Source: Alphaproteobacteria bacterium UBA3002 (lineage in GTDB: Bacteria > Pseudomonadota > Alphaproteobacteria > Rickettsiales > UBA3002). Taken from it: a DNA stretch of 45,002 nucleotides. Shown in pieces: positions 1-9,060 of this stretch. Location of the stretch: assembly GCA_002346425.1 (NCBI GenBank), contig DDZS01000050.1, positions 1 through 45,002 on the forward strand. The letters run 5' to 3'. The notes below the pieces were generated by a model that was not told the DNA's origin, made no database searches, and saw nothing but the letters and a program-made list of their open reading frames with translations. A program made the position numbers and the translations under genes. Each line of letters begins with the position of its first letter. Position 1 is the stretch's first letter.

Positions 1-1400
1 GAGCCCGGCGCCAGCGAGGTCTTGACCCAGGGCTTGCGGGTCAGGCCAGCGGCGTTGGCCTTCTTGGCCAGCAGGCCGGCGGCGACGACATTGCGCGGAT
101 TCGACGTATTCGTGCAGCTGGTAATCGCGGCAATGACGACATCACCATCGCCCACACTGAAATCTTTCACATCAGCACGCGGCTTGTCTGCTGCGGCTTT
201 CCATTCCTTGAATGCAGTGGATGCTTTGGATAAACCAATCCGATCCTGAGGACGCTTTGGACCGGCCAGTGAAGGCTCAACCGTCGACATATCCAGCGAC
301 AGGGTGTCTGTAAATGTCGGCGTCGCATAATTTTCATCGCGCCACATGCCTTGCGCTTTTGCGTAAGCTTCCACGAGTGCAATACGGTCTTTATCGCGCG
401 CGGTGAGTTCCATATAGCGAATGGTTTCCGAATCAATCGGGAAAATACCACATGTCGCACCATATTCCGGCGCCATATTGGCAATCGTCGCGCGATCCGC
501 CAGCGGCAAATCAGCAAGCCCATCACCATAAAATTCCACGAATTTACCCACGACGCCTTTTTTGCGCAGCATATTCGTGACCGTTAGCACTAGATCCGTC
601 GCCGTTGTGCCTTCTCTTAATTTACCGGTCAGCTCGAAACCGACCACGTCCGGAATCAGCATCGAAATAGGCTGACCAAGCATCGCCGCTTCCGCTTCAA
701 TGCCGCCCACGCCCCAGCCAAGCACGCCTAAGCCATTGACCATCGTCGTATGCGAATCCGTTCCAACGAGTGTATCAGGGAAGGCATATTCTTTCTCGCC
801 GACTTTTTTCGTCCAGACGGTTTGTGCCAGATATTCCAGATTCACCTGATGGCAAATACCGGTTCCTGGCGGCACAACACGGAAATTTTCAAACGCTTTT
901 TGCCCCCAACGCAAAAAGGCATAACGCTCGCCGTTGCGCTGCATTTCCAGCTCAACATTTTTTTCAAACGCCTGATCATCACCATATTCATCAACCATCA
1001 CAGAGTGATCGATCACCAAATCCACCGCGCTAAGCGGATTAATCTTGTCGGGCTTACCCCCTAAATTTACTACTGCTTCACGCATTGCGGCCAAATCGAC
1101 CACTGCTGGCACCCCAGTAAAGTCCTGCATTAAAACACGGGCAGGGCGGTAAGCAATTTCACGCGGATTAGATTTCGTTTTCAACCAATCCCCAAACGCC
1201 TCAATATCAGCTTTGCTGACCGATTGGCTGTCTTCGTAACGCAGCAAGTTTTCAAACAGGATTTTCAAGGAAAAGGGGAGCTTCGCAGCATCCATCCCTA
1301 ATGCTTGGGCCGCCTGTTTTACATTATGGTAATGATAGGTCTTTCCGTTGGCTTCAAGACTGGCGGCGGATTGAAAACTATTTTGGCTTTCGCGTTGCAT
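1..1400 (-). CDS. acnA: Aconitate hydratase AcnA, N-terminal two-thirds (3' end outside window)
   Basis: Converts citrate to isocitrate in the TCA cycle using a 4Fe-4S cluster. The visible 466 codons begin MQRESQNSF and run off the left edge, so the C-terminal swivel domain is missing only because of the window. Seen in the sequence: the N-terminal DFTGVPAVVDLAAMR stretch, the VDHSVMVDEYG-like segment, GTDSHTTMVNGLGVLGWGVGG, and the cluster motif ITSCTNTSNP with its first cysteine at about residue 429 (codon 114-116). All match the AcnA/IRP family. The ATG at 1398-1400 is preceded by AGGAG (1410-1414 on the complement) at proper spacing, and a promoter lies at 1436-1464. The divergent neighbour is a ccmA-like gene, a pairing known in alphaproteobacteria. 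Confidence 0.96.
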   Translation of the reverse strand, partial: MQRESQNSFQSAASLEANGKTYHYHNVKQAAQALGMDAAKLPFSLKILFENLLRYEDSQSVSKADIEAFGDWLKTKSNPREIAYRPARVLMQDFTGVPAVVDLAAMREAVVNLGGKPDKINPLSAVDLVIDHSVMVDEYGDDQAFEKNVELEMQRNGERYAFLRWGQKAFENFRVVPPGTGICHQVNLEYLAQTVWTKKVGEKEYAFPDTLVGTDSHTTMVNGLGVLGWGVGGIEAEAAMLGQPISMLIPDVVGFELTGKLREGTTATDLVLTVTNMLRKKGVVGKFVEFYGDGLADLPLADRATIANMAPEYGATCGIFPIDSETIRYMELTARDKDRIALVEAYAKAQGMWRDENYATPTFTDTLSLDMSTVEPSLAGPKRPQDRIGLSKASTAFKEWKAAADKPRADVKDFSVGDGDVVIAAITSCTNTSNPRNVVAAGLLAKKANAAGLTRKPWVKTSLAPG

Positions 1401-1435
1401 GGATATGGGCTCCTGTTAGATATATTATTAACATG

Positions 1436-1464
1436 TTTATAAGATCTTCTAGCCTCACACGCAA
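1436..1464 (-). promoter_or_regulatory. Candidate sigma70-type promoter of acnA
   Basis: On the minus strand TTGCGT (1464-1459) is followed by a 17-base spacer and TATAAA (1441-1436, five of six consensus bases). The expected start of transcription is near 1429, giving a leader of about 30 bases that contains the AGGAG ribosome site. Inferred from consensus only. Confidence 0.5.
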
Positions 1465-1489
1465 TGCGAGGGTGTAAATTAACCACAAA

Positions 1490-2107
1490 ATGACCGAAAA
1501 ACTTATAACCTGTGACAATCTGGGCGTACAAAAAGGCGGGCAGTGGGTATTCCGCCACCTTAATGCGGAGTTTCACGCCGGAGAATGCGTCTTAATCCAC
1601 GGCCGCAGTGGAAGTGGTAAAACCGTTTTATTAGAAAGCATTAAATTGATAACCTCATGTAGTGAGGGAGAAATTAAATTTTCTGAAGCGGGTGATGCCA
1701 AAAGTCTGCGCAAATTAATGCTATATCTACCATTTTGGCCTAAATTGCCATTACGGCACTCGGTTGAACGTTATGTGCGCGATAGCGAAAAACACGGACA
1801 TCGACAGGGCACTGCAGAGGCCGTGATCGAATATTTTGACTTAGAAAGCGTTTTACATGACCGGATCAGCACGCTTTCGGCTGGCTGGCAAAAACGCCTA
1901 CAATTGGTACAGCTATTATTCAGGGAAGAGCGCATTTGGCTGTTGGATCATCCAACCGCGCTGTTAGATAGCGAAGGCCTAGGCATGCTGGAAGGTTTAA
2001 TGCAAACTCGACGCCAACAAGATGGGCTTATACTTTATACATCGCCCTTATCACAAGTGCCGGAGGGCACTGAACTGCCAGAAGGGCTACGCATTTTACA
2101 GCTCTAG
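1490..2107 (+). CDS. CcmA-like ABC transporter ATPase with degenerate catalytic residues
   Basis: A 205-residue ABC ATPase resembling CcmA, the ATPase of the CcmABCDE heme-handling complex for cytochrome c maturation. Length and position beside acnA fit alphaproteobacterial ccmA. Walker A is intact (GRSGSGKT, residues 38-45) and the signature is LSAGW (129-133), close to the CcmA form LSAGQ. Other catalytic positions are not conserved: Walker B reads LLDHP (His154 where the catalytic Glu belongs), no Gln is seen at the Q-loop (LYLPFWPKL, about 78-86), and the switch-His region reads LYTSP (Ser185). ccmB does not follow; the next gene converges. It probably binds nucleotide but hydrolyses it poorly. 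No clear ribosome site precedes the ATG. Family assignment is good, function uncertain. Confidence 0.8.
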   Translation: MTEKLITCDNLGVQKGGQWVFRHLNAEFHAGECVLIHGRSGSGKTVLLESIKLITSCSEGEIKFSEAGDAKSLRKLMLYLPFWPKLPLRHSVERYVRDSEKHGHRQGTAEAVIEYFDLESVLHDRISTLSAGWQKRLQLVQLLFREERIWLLDHPTALLDSEGLGMLEGLMQTRRQQDGLILYTSPLSQVPEGTELPEGLRILQL

Positions 2108-2190
2108 AGCTGCATCAAAGACCAAAGTAATTAGCAAAATAATTATCCTATAATATATATTATGGAAAATAATAGTTAATGATATAGGGA

Positions 2191-2958
2191 TTACTTTATT
2201 TCTAAAACCATACCATCATAGACAGGCTCTACACACTGCGGCGTCTCAGCCAGAAGTCGCGTATACTCTAAGTCATGATTCATATGCGTCAACCAAGCGC
2301 GCTCGGGCTGATAGCGCTGAATCCACTCTAAGGATAGCGCCACATGGGCATGCGCTGGCGCTGGCTCATAGCGTAAACAATCCACAAGCCAAAACCTCAT
2401 CTTTTCAAGCGCATAGTGAGAGTCATTCGGAAAGTTGTTCACATCCGTCGAATACACAAAATCGTTAATTCTAAGACCTGTAGAACGGGTTTTCCCATGC
2501 TGTTGTTCAAATGGTAAAAAAGATATGTCACCTATAGTAAACACCTCATGGTCCGTAATGACATGCGGCGTTAAAGCACCGCGATACCACGGCTTTTGCG
2601 GTGGCAAGAATAAGTAGTCAAACCGATGCTGCAGCGCTTGCATCGTCAGCGCATCGGCATAGATGGGAATAGCCCGGTCCCCATGATAATTGAAGGAACG
2701 TATTTCATCGACACCGTGACAGTGATCCGCATGCGCATGGGTGATAATTAATGCGTCGATGGTTTTAAATTGCTCGCGTAACGCTTGCTGTCGCAAATCC
2801 GGCGATGCATCGACCAACACGCGCGTGGTATCGCTTTCGATTAAAATGGAACTACGGGTTCGGCGATTCTTAGGATTTTCCGATGTACACACGCTACAGT
2901 CACAGCCGATTAAAGGCACGCCGGCCGATGGCCCACACCCTAAAATCGTCACTTTCAT
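2191..2958 (-). CDS. MBL-fold metallohydrolase (PhnP-like)
   Basis: A 255-residue metallo-beta-lactamase-fold hydrolase of the PhnP-like phosphodiesterase type. The di-metal motif HAHADH lies at residues 74-79, with later ligand candidates in the STDVNNF segment and LTHMNHD near the C-terminus. An N-terminal cysteine cluster (C8, C19, C21, C24 in GCDCSVC) resembles the extra structural zinc site of PhnP. It is the last gene of the eight-gene minus-strand run and starts by an ATGA overlap with tatD. In alphaproteobacteria this gene commonly follows tatD and metG. The true substrate is unknown; a cyclic or modified phosphodiester is a family-based guess. Confidence 0.9.
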   Translation of the reverse strand: MKVTILGCGPSAGVPLIGCDCSVCTSENPKNRRTRSSILIESDTTRVLVDASPDLRQQALREQFKTIDALIITHAHADHCHGVDEIRSFNYHGDRAIPIYADALTMQALQHRFDYLFLPPQKPWYRGALTPHVITDHEVFTIGDISFLPFEQQHGKTRSTGLRINDFVYSTDVNNFPNDSHYALEKMRFWLVDCLRYEPAPAHAHVALSLEWIQRYQPERAWLTHMNHDLEYTRLLAETPQCVEPVYDGMVLEIK

Positions 2959-3731
2959 GGGCGCTTAGCTTTCGTGAACAGGCGAAAGAAATTCTCTGTG
3001 GTGCCCTGTGCCGCCTCCTCTGCCCCAATGCCTTTGAGTTCAGCTAAGGCTTCCAAGGTATACCGCGTATAGCCAGGCTCGTTATCTTTGCCGCGAAACG
3101 GCATTGGCGCTAGATAGGGCGCATCGGTTTCAACTAGCAGATGCTCTAAAGGCAATTCGGACACAACATCACGCAAAGCATCCGATTTTTTAAATGTTAG
3201 AATGCCGGAAAGCGAAATGCAAAAACCTATTTCTATTGACTTAACAGCAAGTTCTCTTCCAGTACTAAAGCAATGGATTAATCCTTTGAAGGGGGCTTCT
3301 TCATACATTTCATGCAAAATTGCTATAGTATCTTCATCCGCATCGCGGCTATGGACGATCAATGGTAAACCGGTTTTTTGGGCCGCCTGAATATGCGTAC
3401 GGAAGCTGGCTTGCTGTAACGCGCGCGGGCTGTGCTCGTAAAAATAGTCTAGCCCACTCTCTCCAATACCGATGACTTTTGGATGCGCCGCCCACTCTAC
3501 TAGCTCTTCTACCGTGATATCCGTATGATGTTCCGCTTCATGCGGATGAATGCCGATCGAACAATAGACGCTTTCATGCGCATCAGCAATCGCGGTCACT
3601 TCAGAGAAATCACTGCGCTTGCAACTGATTGTCTGACAGAGCATGACACCTTGCTCCGCTGCACGTGCTAGCACCGCATCAAGGTCGCTAAACTGCGGAT
3701 AGTTTAAATGACAATGCGAATCTACGATCAT
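2955..3731 (-). CDS. tatD: TatD-family metal-dependent deoxyribonuclease
   Basis: A 258-residue TIM-barrel hydrolase of the TatD family, implicated in DNA or 3'-5' nucleic acid processing. The N-terminal metal pair is at H6 and H8 (VDSHCHLNYP). Further ligand motifs are GIGESGLDY, IVHSRDADE, IHCFSTG and the terminal VETDAPYLAP. The length is normal for the family. The start overlaps the metG stop as ATGA, and the stop overlaps the start of the MBL hydrolase in the same way, indicating translational coupling within the operon. The exact physiological substrate of TatD proteins remains debated. Confidence 0.93.
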   Translation of the reverse strand: MIVDSHCHLNYPQFSDLDAVLARAAEQGVMLCQTISCKRSDFSEVTAIADAHESVYCSIGIHPHEAEHHTDITVEELVEWAAHPKVIGIGESGLDYFYEHSPRALQQASFRTHIQAAQKTGLPLIVHSRDADEDTIAILHEMYEEAPFKGLIHCFSTGRELAVKSIEIGFCISLSGILTFKKSDALRDVVSELPLEHLLVETDAPYLAPMPFRGKDNEPGYTRYTLEALAELKGIGAEEAAQGTTENFFRLFTKAKRP

Positions 3732-5269
3732 GCCGCTTCATCCACGAATCGTGGAAAGACTGGTTCGGGCTTAGGCAACGTTGTCCCTGGTTTTAACGCA
3801 TAAGCGGGAGCCAAATGTGCAAAACGACGCTCGTCTTTCGGCACCATGAGCTGGTCTAATAGTTTACATGAAGAATCTGGCATAAACGGTTGAAGCATAA
3901 TTGTTATGCAACGAATAGCTTCCGCAAGATGATAGAGCGTCGCCTGCATCTGTTCCGGCGCTTCTTTCTTTTGTTTCCAAGGCGCTTCTCGGTCGATATA
4001 TTCGTTAGCGAAGGAAGCCATTTTGATTAACTCTTCGAGCATTTTTGAAAACTCGCAGCGCTCCATCATGCCCATTACCGCTTGCGGTGTCTCGGGAAGT
4101 GTCACCTGCACCATTTCTAACATGGCCTGATCTTGCGGGCGCGGCCCGGCTAGGCTCGGATCCGGGACTTTTCCATCGCAGTTTTTTGCGATCATCGATA
4201 GGGTGCGTTGCGCTAAATTGCCTATATTGTTGGCTAATTCACTATTGATACGGTCCTGCATGGCAGAACGTGAAAAATTACCGTCATTGCCAAACGGGAC
4301 TTCACGCATCAGGAAATACCGGGTCTGGTCAAGCCCGTAACGCTCAATCAAATGCGCGGGTGCTACCACATTGCCCAGCGATTTCGACATTTTCTCCCCC
4401 TCAATGGTCCACCACCCGTGCGCAAAAATCCGTTGAGGCGGCTCCAGCCCCGCGCCCATCAGGAAAGCCGGCCAATAGACCGCGTGAAAGCGCAGGATAT
4501 CCTTGCCTACCATATGAATATTAGCGGGCCAGAATTGCTGCATATTTGGGGTCTCTTCTGGATAGCCAAGGGCAGTCAGATAATTCGTCAACGCATCCAG
4601 CCAGACATACATGATATGCTTTTCATCGCCTGGAACCCTTACGCCCCATGAAAATGTAGTCCGCGAAATGGATAAATCTTTTAGGCCACCTTCGACAAAG
4701 CGCATCACTTCATTGCGACGCGAAAGCGGCAAAATGCATTCCGGATTATTTTCATAATATTCCAGCAACTTATCTTGAAAGGCTGAAAGACGAAAGAAAT
4801 AGCTAGGCTCTTCAACCCATTCCACCTCGGCACCGGTGGGTGCGCGGCCATCCACCAGTTCGGATTCGGCATAGAACGCCTCATCGCGCACCGCATACCA
4901 GCCGCTATAACTATCGAGATAAATATGCCCGTTGGCTTCCAATTTTTGCCAGATCGCTTGTGCTGCGGCGAGATGGGCGGGCTCTGTCGTGCGGATAAAT
5001 CGGTCGGGGCACACATTCAACTGTTCGGTCATCAAACGGAAATGTTCCGACACTTCATCGGTAAAGGATTGGGGCGGCACACCATTTTTTTCTGCTGATT
5101 TTTCGACTTTTTGCCCATGCTCATCGGTTCCGGTGCAAAAAAAGACTTCACGCCCAGCCAAACGCATAAACCGCGCTAATACATCGCAGGCGACCGAAGT
5201 GTAGGCATGCCCCAAATGCGGCTTATCATTCACGTAATAAATGGGAGTGGTAATATAAAATGGATTCAT
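3728..5269 (-). CDS. metG: Methionyl-tRNA synthetase
   Basis: Charges tRNA-Met. It is a 513-residue class I synthetase with the HIGH-type motif HLGH at residues 18-21 and KMSKS at 293-297. The region where many MetRS carry a CxxC zinc knuckle (about residues 122-160, YSGWYAVRDEAFYAE onward) has no cysteines, which matches the knuckle-less alphaproteobacterial form. There is no C-terminal tRNA-binding or dimerisation domain. I start at MNPFYITT rather than at upstream in-frame codons because this Met follows the holB stop as TAATG and aligns with the family N-terminus; the longer reading would add 36 unrelated residues inside holB. tatD follows by ATGA overlap. Confidence 0.96.
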   Translation of the reverse strand: MNPFYITTPIYYVNDKPHLGHAYTSVACDVLARFMRLAGREVFFCTGTDEHGQKVEKSAEKNGVPPQSFTDEVSEHFRLMTEQLNVCPDRFIRTTEPAHLAAAQAIWQKLEANGHIYLDSYSGWYAVRDEAFYAESELVDGRAPTGAEVEWVEEPSYFFRLSAFQDKLLEYYENNPECILPLSRRNEVMRFVEGGLKDLSISRTTFSWGVRVPGDEKHIMYVWLDALTNYLTALGYPEETPNMQQFWPANIHMVGKDILRFHAVYWPAFLMGAGLEPPQRIFAHGWWTIEGEKMSKSLGNVVAPAHLIERYGLDQTRYFLMREVPFGNDGNFSRSAMQDRINSELANNIGNLAQRTLSMIAKNCDGKVPDPSLAGPRPQDQAMLEMVQVTLPETPQAVMGMMERCEFSKMLEELIKMASFANEYIDREAPWKQKKEAPEQMQATLYHLAEAIRCITIMLQPFMPDSSCKLLDQLMVPKDERRFAHLAPAYALKPGTTLPKPEPVFPRFVDEAA

Positions 5270-6282
5270 TACGCGCTCATGCTTTGCATGACCTGATGTA
5301 TGGTTTGTTTTCGTTCCAGATGCAAGCCTTGCGCGGCAGAAATATAGCCGTCTGCCTGTGATAGCCGGTCCAACCATTGTGGCATGGAAGCCCGCGCATA
5401 TAGCGGCGGAAATGCTGCATTTTCTGAATAAAAGAACGGTTCGCGCAACGCCCCTGCTCCATATTGCCCTAAACGACTCAACAAGAAATGCAGCAAATTC
5501 CGTAGCAATACGAGCTGCACTTCCGTATCACGTTTGACCAGCCAGTCATAAAAACTCGCACGTCCTTGTAGTGCATTTAATAACTGCGCATAGCCTTCGT
5601 CCGCCTGGTGATGCTCATAATAGCTCGCCTTACCGGGGGACCCTTCACTTAGCAGATAAAAAAACTCCAACCGCTCCGGGGTCATATCTTCTGCCATCTG
5701 CGCCAATACCTTGTTAAAGTCCTCTCGATTCAATGGTTGGAAACGCAAAAGCTGCGTCCGCGAACGAATTGTCGGCAATACGGCGGAAGGTGACGTGGTA
5801 ATTAATAGAAACAAGGCTTGCGAAGGCGGTTCTTCAATGGCTTTAAGCAGCGCATTGGCGGCTTGGGGGTTCAACACCTCCATGCCATCGACAATCACGA
5901 TACGGTGCGAGGTGGTGGCAGACGTATGGTGTAAAAAATGCGTAATCTTGCGGATAGCATCGACTTTAGTCACCGGCGTTTTGCTTTGGCCGGATAATTC
6001 GGGCTCTATCACCAATAAATCACCGTGGCTACCTTGCGCCACTTGCTGAAAAACGGGATGCGTTGCGTCAATATGAAGATCATCCGGGCCAAACATACCG
6101 CCGCCCGCACCGCCACTTAAGATAAACCGCGCCAACCGATAGGCAAAAGTCGCTTTCCCTACCCCAGATAATCCGGCTAACAGCAATGTTTGCGGCAATC
6201 GATCCTGTTGCCACTGGTTCAAGCAAAATTGTTCCAATTTACGGTGGCCAACTAGCGATTCATTTAATTTATTATCAGTCAT
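5269..6282 (-). CDS. holB: DNA polymerase III subunit delta' (clamp loader)
   Basis: Clamp-loader AAA+ subunit, 337 residues. An intact-looking P-loop GLSGVGKA lies at residues 37-44. Sensor and SRC-like elements follow: IVIVDGMEVLNPQAANALLKAIEEPP and LPTIRSRTQ, the latter an SRC-type arginine finger region written here as SRTQ. The cysteine zinc module found in E. coli delta' is absent, as in other alphaproteobacteria. It sits between tmk and metG, its start directly abutting the tmk stop and its stop sharing one base with the metG ATG. The tmk-holB-metG order is a well-known conserved arrangement and strengthens the call. Confidence 0.93.
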   Translation of the reverse strand: MTDNKLNESLVGHRKLEQFCLNQWQQDRLPQTLLLAGLSGVGKATFAYRLARFILSGGAGGGMFGPDDLHIDATHPVFQQVAQGSHGDLLVIEPELSGQSKTPVTKVDAIRKITHFLHHTSATTSHRIVIVDGMEVLNPQAANALLKAIEEPPSQALFLLITTSPSAVLPTIRSRTQLLRFQPLNREDFNKVLAQMAEDMTPERLEFFYLLSEGSPGKASYYEHHQADEGYAQLLNALQGRASFYDWLVKRDTEVQLVLLRNLLHFLLSRLGQYGAGALREPFFYSENAAFPPLYARASMPQWLDRLSQADGYISAAQGLHLERKQTIHQVMQSMSA

Positions 6283-6912
6283 TTATAATGATAAATTAAA
6301 GTTTAAATTTAAATAATCGGATATTTCTTGCTCTAGCTTTGCAGCCTCTTGTGTCGCGTCTAAGCTTACAAAACGATTGCAATATGAAGCAAGCGCTTTA
6401 AATCCCTCCCTTACGGCTGAGTGAAACGTCAAATCCATAGATTCAAATCGGGTTTCAGCCTGCCCATGGCGTGATTGCGTGCGTTTCAGCCCATTTTCCG
6501 GGTCAATGTCGAGATAAAACGTCACATCCGGCATTAAATTCCCGAAAAGCAGCGCGTGCAGCTGTTCAATCCATGCTTTTCCGAGTTTTTTGCTCATGCC
6601 TTGATACACTAGTGTCGAATCCAACCAACGGTCGCATAGCACCCATTGGCCCGCTTCCAGAGCCGGTGCGATGACTTTTTCTACATGATCGAATCGCGCC
6701 GCCATTAATAACAGTGTTTCGGTTGCCGCCGACCAGCGCGTTGCATCGCCTGTAACAATCAACTCACGGATTGCCTCGGCTCCTGCCGTGCCTCCAGGTT
6801 CACGGGTCCGAACACAGGGAATGTGTGCCGCGCGGAAGCGGGCTTCCAGCAGGTCCAGTTGGGTGGTTTTCCCGGCGCCTTCACCGCCTTCAAAGCTGAT
6901 AAAGCCGCCCAT
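6283..6912 (-). CDS. tmk: Thymidylate kinase
   Basis: Phosphorylates dTMP to dTDP. It has 209 residues, normal for bacteria. The P-loop EGGEGAGKT is at residues 8-16, the DR-motif is CDRWLDSTLVYQG, and a LID segment RTQSRHGQAETRFE follows the typical Arg pattern. The ATG overlaps the dacA stop as TAATG. The C-terminal end NLNFNLSL is unusually AT-rich at the DNA level, where it runs into holB. Membership of the mltB-to-MBL operon ties nucleotide supply to replication genes. Confidence 0.96.
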   Translation of the reverse strand: MGGFISFEGGEGAGKTTQLDLLEARFRAAHIPCVRTREPGGTAGAEAIRELIVTGDATRWSAATETLLLMAARFDHVEKVIAPALEAGQWVLCDRWLDSTLVYQGMSKKLGKAWIEQLHALLFGNLMPDVTFYLDIDPENGLKRTQSRHGQAETRFESMDLTFHSAVREGFKALASYCNRFVSLDATQEAAKLEQEISDYLNLNFNLSL

Positions 6913-8024
6913 TAGGAGGCGGAGAGGCTTTGTAGGTTAAGCCGCAGACGTTTAAAGAATCCGGCACGTTCCACCGATTGTAGTGCTGTTACTGGGGCTT
7001 GTTTGACTGACTTTCCATCAAATAATATCTGGAGTGTGCCAATCTCCTGCCCGGCTTCTATGGGTGCTTGTAACGGAGTCTTCGCCTCCAAGCGCATGCT
7101 GACCCGTGAGCTATCGACGGGCAGAGATATGTTTAGCGGCTCTACTAACCCGACCGATACAGCATCTTCACTGCCATACCAGACCGGCAGTTCTGCTACG
7201 TCTTTTTTCTCGGCGAATAATTGCGTCGGCTTATATTGTGTAAACCCTTTAAGCAGCACCACGCGGCCCATTTGCGCGCGTGTTTTTTGGCTATCCATCC
7301 CATTCAACACTGCAATTAGTCTGCGATCATTCTGCTTGGCCGACAAGGTAATACCATAGCCCGCGTCTTCGGTATGACCGGTTTTCAGGCCATCCACCCC
7401 CATATCGCCGCTCAGCAAGGGGTTGCGATTTGGCTGCGTAATGCCGCTCCAGGTATATTCACGTTCGGCAAAATAATGATAATATTCAGGAAAATCGCGA
7501 ATGAGCGCCTCGGCTAATACCGAAAGATCATGCGGACTCATCACATGTTCCGGGTCAGGCCATCCGGTAGAATTCTTAAAATGACTTTCTGTTAGCCCGA
7601 GTTCTTTGGCTTTTTTATTCATCAATTCGGCAAATGCTTCTTCACTGCCTGCCAACGCTTCCGCAACCACGATACAGGCATCATTGCCAGATTGCACCGC
7701 GATTCCTTGGATAAGCGCTTCAACGGGTACCAACGTATTGACCCGTACGAACATTTTAGAGCCGCCTTTGCGCCAGGCTTCCGGACTGACCGTAAATTCG
7801 CTCTCCATGGAAATTTCGCCGGATTTAATGCGATCAAACAGCAAATACAGCGTCATCAGTTTCGTCATCGACGCTGGGTACATCGGCGCGTTCGCTTCTT
7901 GAGACTCAAGCACCGTTTGCGTTGTCATATCGTATAAGTAAAGCTGCGGCACCACTGCATCCTGCGCCTGTACTGGCAGCGCCATCAAGGCAAAAAACCC
8001 CAAACTAACGAACGATTTGCGCAT
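6912..8024 (-). CDS. D-alanyl-D-alanine carboxypeptidase (PBP5/6 type)
   Basis: Trims the terminal D-Ala from peptidoglycan stem peptides in the periplasm. A signal peptide (MRKSFVSLGFFALMALPVQA) is cleaved around residue 20. Penicillin-binding motifs are SMTK (52-55), SGN (112-114) and KTG (214-216). A PBP5-type C-terminal beta domain follows, with an amphipathic end near LRLNLQSLSAS as the likely membrane anchor. Three in-frame ATGs exist (8042, 8036, 8024). I choose 8024 because GGAG sits six bases before it and it gives a clean signal peptide. The start lies 20 bases inside rlpA. Family members include DacA, DacC and DacD; I do not choose among them. Confidence 0.94.
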   Translation of the reverse strand: MRKSFVSLGFFALMALPVQAQDAVVPQLYLYDMTTQTVLESQEANAPMYPASMTKLMTLYLLFDRIKSGEISMESEFTVSPEAWRKGGSKMFVRVNTLVPVEALIQGIAVQSGNDACIVVAEALAGSEEAFAELMNKKAKELGLTESHFKNSTGWPDPEHVMSPHDLSVLAEALIRDFPEYYHYFAEREYTWSGITQPNRNPLLSGDMGVDGLKTGHTEDAGYGITLSAKQNDRRLIAVLNGMDSQKTRAQMGRVVLLKGFTQYKPTQLFAEKKDVAELPVWYGSEDAVSVGLVEPLNISLPVDSSRVSMRLEAKTPLQAPIEAGQEIGTLQILFDGKSVKQAPVTALQSVERAGFFKRLRLNLQSLSAS

Positions 8025-9060
8025 CACTGACTCCATATTCATGTAATTGACCTTTGATTTCTTCTGCGATTCCTTTGTTTAATAGCGGCCCGATGCGCAC
8101 CCGCCAAATGCTACCATCGGTAATCGGGATATCTACCAGTTCCGTTGCACCAAGACCGGATAGGCGATCGGCGAACATCACCGCATTTTCCTTTTTGGAA
8201 AAAGCGCCCGCTTGTACGAAATAGCGGTCTTTATTGGTGGGTCCCGTTTGTATTTCCCCAGAGAGAGAAGGAATTGCTTCCGGTTTAGCTGACGCAATTG
8301 GGGTGACCAGTGACACTGGCTGAACTGGCGCTTTCTTTTCTAACACCGCAAAAGGATCCGTATCATACGAAGGGGCCTGAGCAATCTCTGCTTCCGATTT
8401 TGTGGCGAAAGGCAAAGCCTCTAACTCAGAGACACCGATAGAATCGGGAATGCTCGGCAATGGCGCCGGGTCCAGCGTGGCGATCTCCGGCTCCGCTTGC
8501 GCGGGCTGAATAATTGGAGGCTGCGGTCGCGCATCGGCCATTTGCCATTCATCAGGTTTTTCCAACCCTAGCCTGGCGATATACTCTTCCGTTTCGTCCT
8601 TTAAATACTGCACGCGCACCTCTGCCACGCCCAGTTTATCAACGCCTAGCGCCTCGGCCGCTGCACGCGACAAGTCAATTATGCGTCCATGCGCAAAAGG
8701 CCCGCGATCATTGACGCGCACCACAATCGACTGATCATTATCCGTCCGCGTCACGCGTACCATTGACGGCATCGGCAAGGTTTTATGCGCGGCTGTCATC
8801 GCCCATTGATTATATTCTTCACCATTGGCCGTACTTTTACCGTGAAAATTGGGGCCATACCACGAGGCTTCGCCGACCTCATCATATTCCGGCTCATATT
8901 CCGGGTAATAACTGTCTCCGTTAATTTGATACGGGCGACCAATCTTAATGGTTGGATGAATGGGCTTCCCTTTGATGAACCCAGGCGCATCCGCCGGCAC
9001 CCGATCGCTCGACGAACAGGCGGCAATAAATAGGAGCGGCACTAACCTAGCGTAGCGCAT
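8005..9060 (-). CDS. rlpA: Septal ring lytic transglycosylase RlpA-family lipoprotein
   Basis: A 351-residue lipoprotein. The signal MRYARLVPLLFIAAC ends in a lipobox with Cys15. A double-psi beta-barrel domain spans about residues 61-145 (EVGEASWYGPNFHGKSTANG, RVNDRGPFAHGRIIDLS). A low-complexity linker rich in Pro, Ala and Glu follows, then a C-terminal SPOR domain from about 278 (DRYFVQAGAFSKKENA to YGVSDAQIVR), which in this family targets denuded septal glycan. It overlaps mltB by 14 bases and dacA by 20. With those two genes it forms a peptidoglycan-remodelling set at the head of the operon. Confidence 0.94.
   Translation of the reverse strand: MRYARLVPLLFIAACSSSDRVPADAPGFIKGKPIHPTIKIGRPYQINGDSYYPEYEPEYDEVGEASWYGPNFHGKSTANGEEYNQWAMTAAHKTLPMPSMVRVTRTDNDQSIVVRVNDRGPFAHGRIIDLSRAAAEALGVDKLGVAEVRVQYLKDETEEYIARLGLEKPDEWQMADARPQPPIIQPAQAEPEIATLDPAPLPSIPDSIGVSELEALPFATKSEAEIAQAPSYDTDPFAVLEKKAPVQPVSLVTPIASAKPEAIPSLSGEIQTGPTNKDRYFVQAGAFSKKENAVMFADRLSGLGATELVDIPITDGSIWRVRIGPLLNKGIAEEIKGQLHEYGVSDAQIVR

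Noticed and set aside
2150..2163. Perfect 14-base AT palindrome between convergent ccmA-like and MBL genes
   Set aside because: Considered as a bidirectional terminator, but it is pure A/T with no GC stem and no distinct T-run; AT-rich spacer by chance is more likely.
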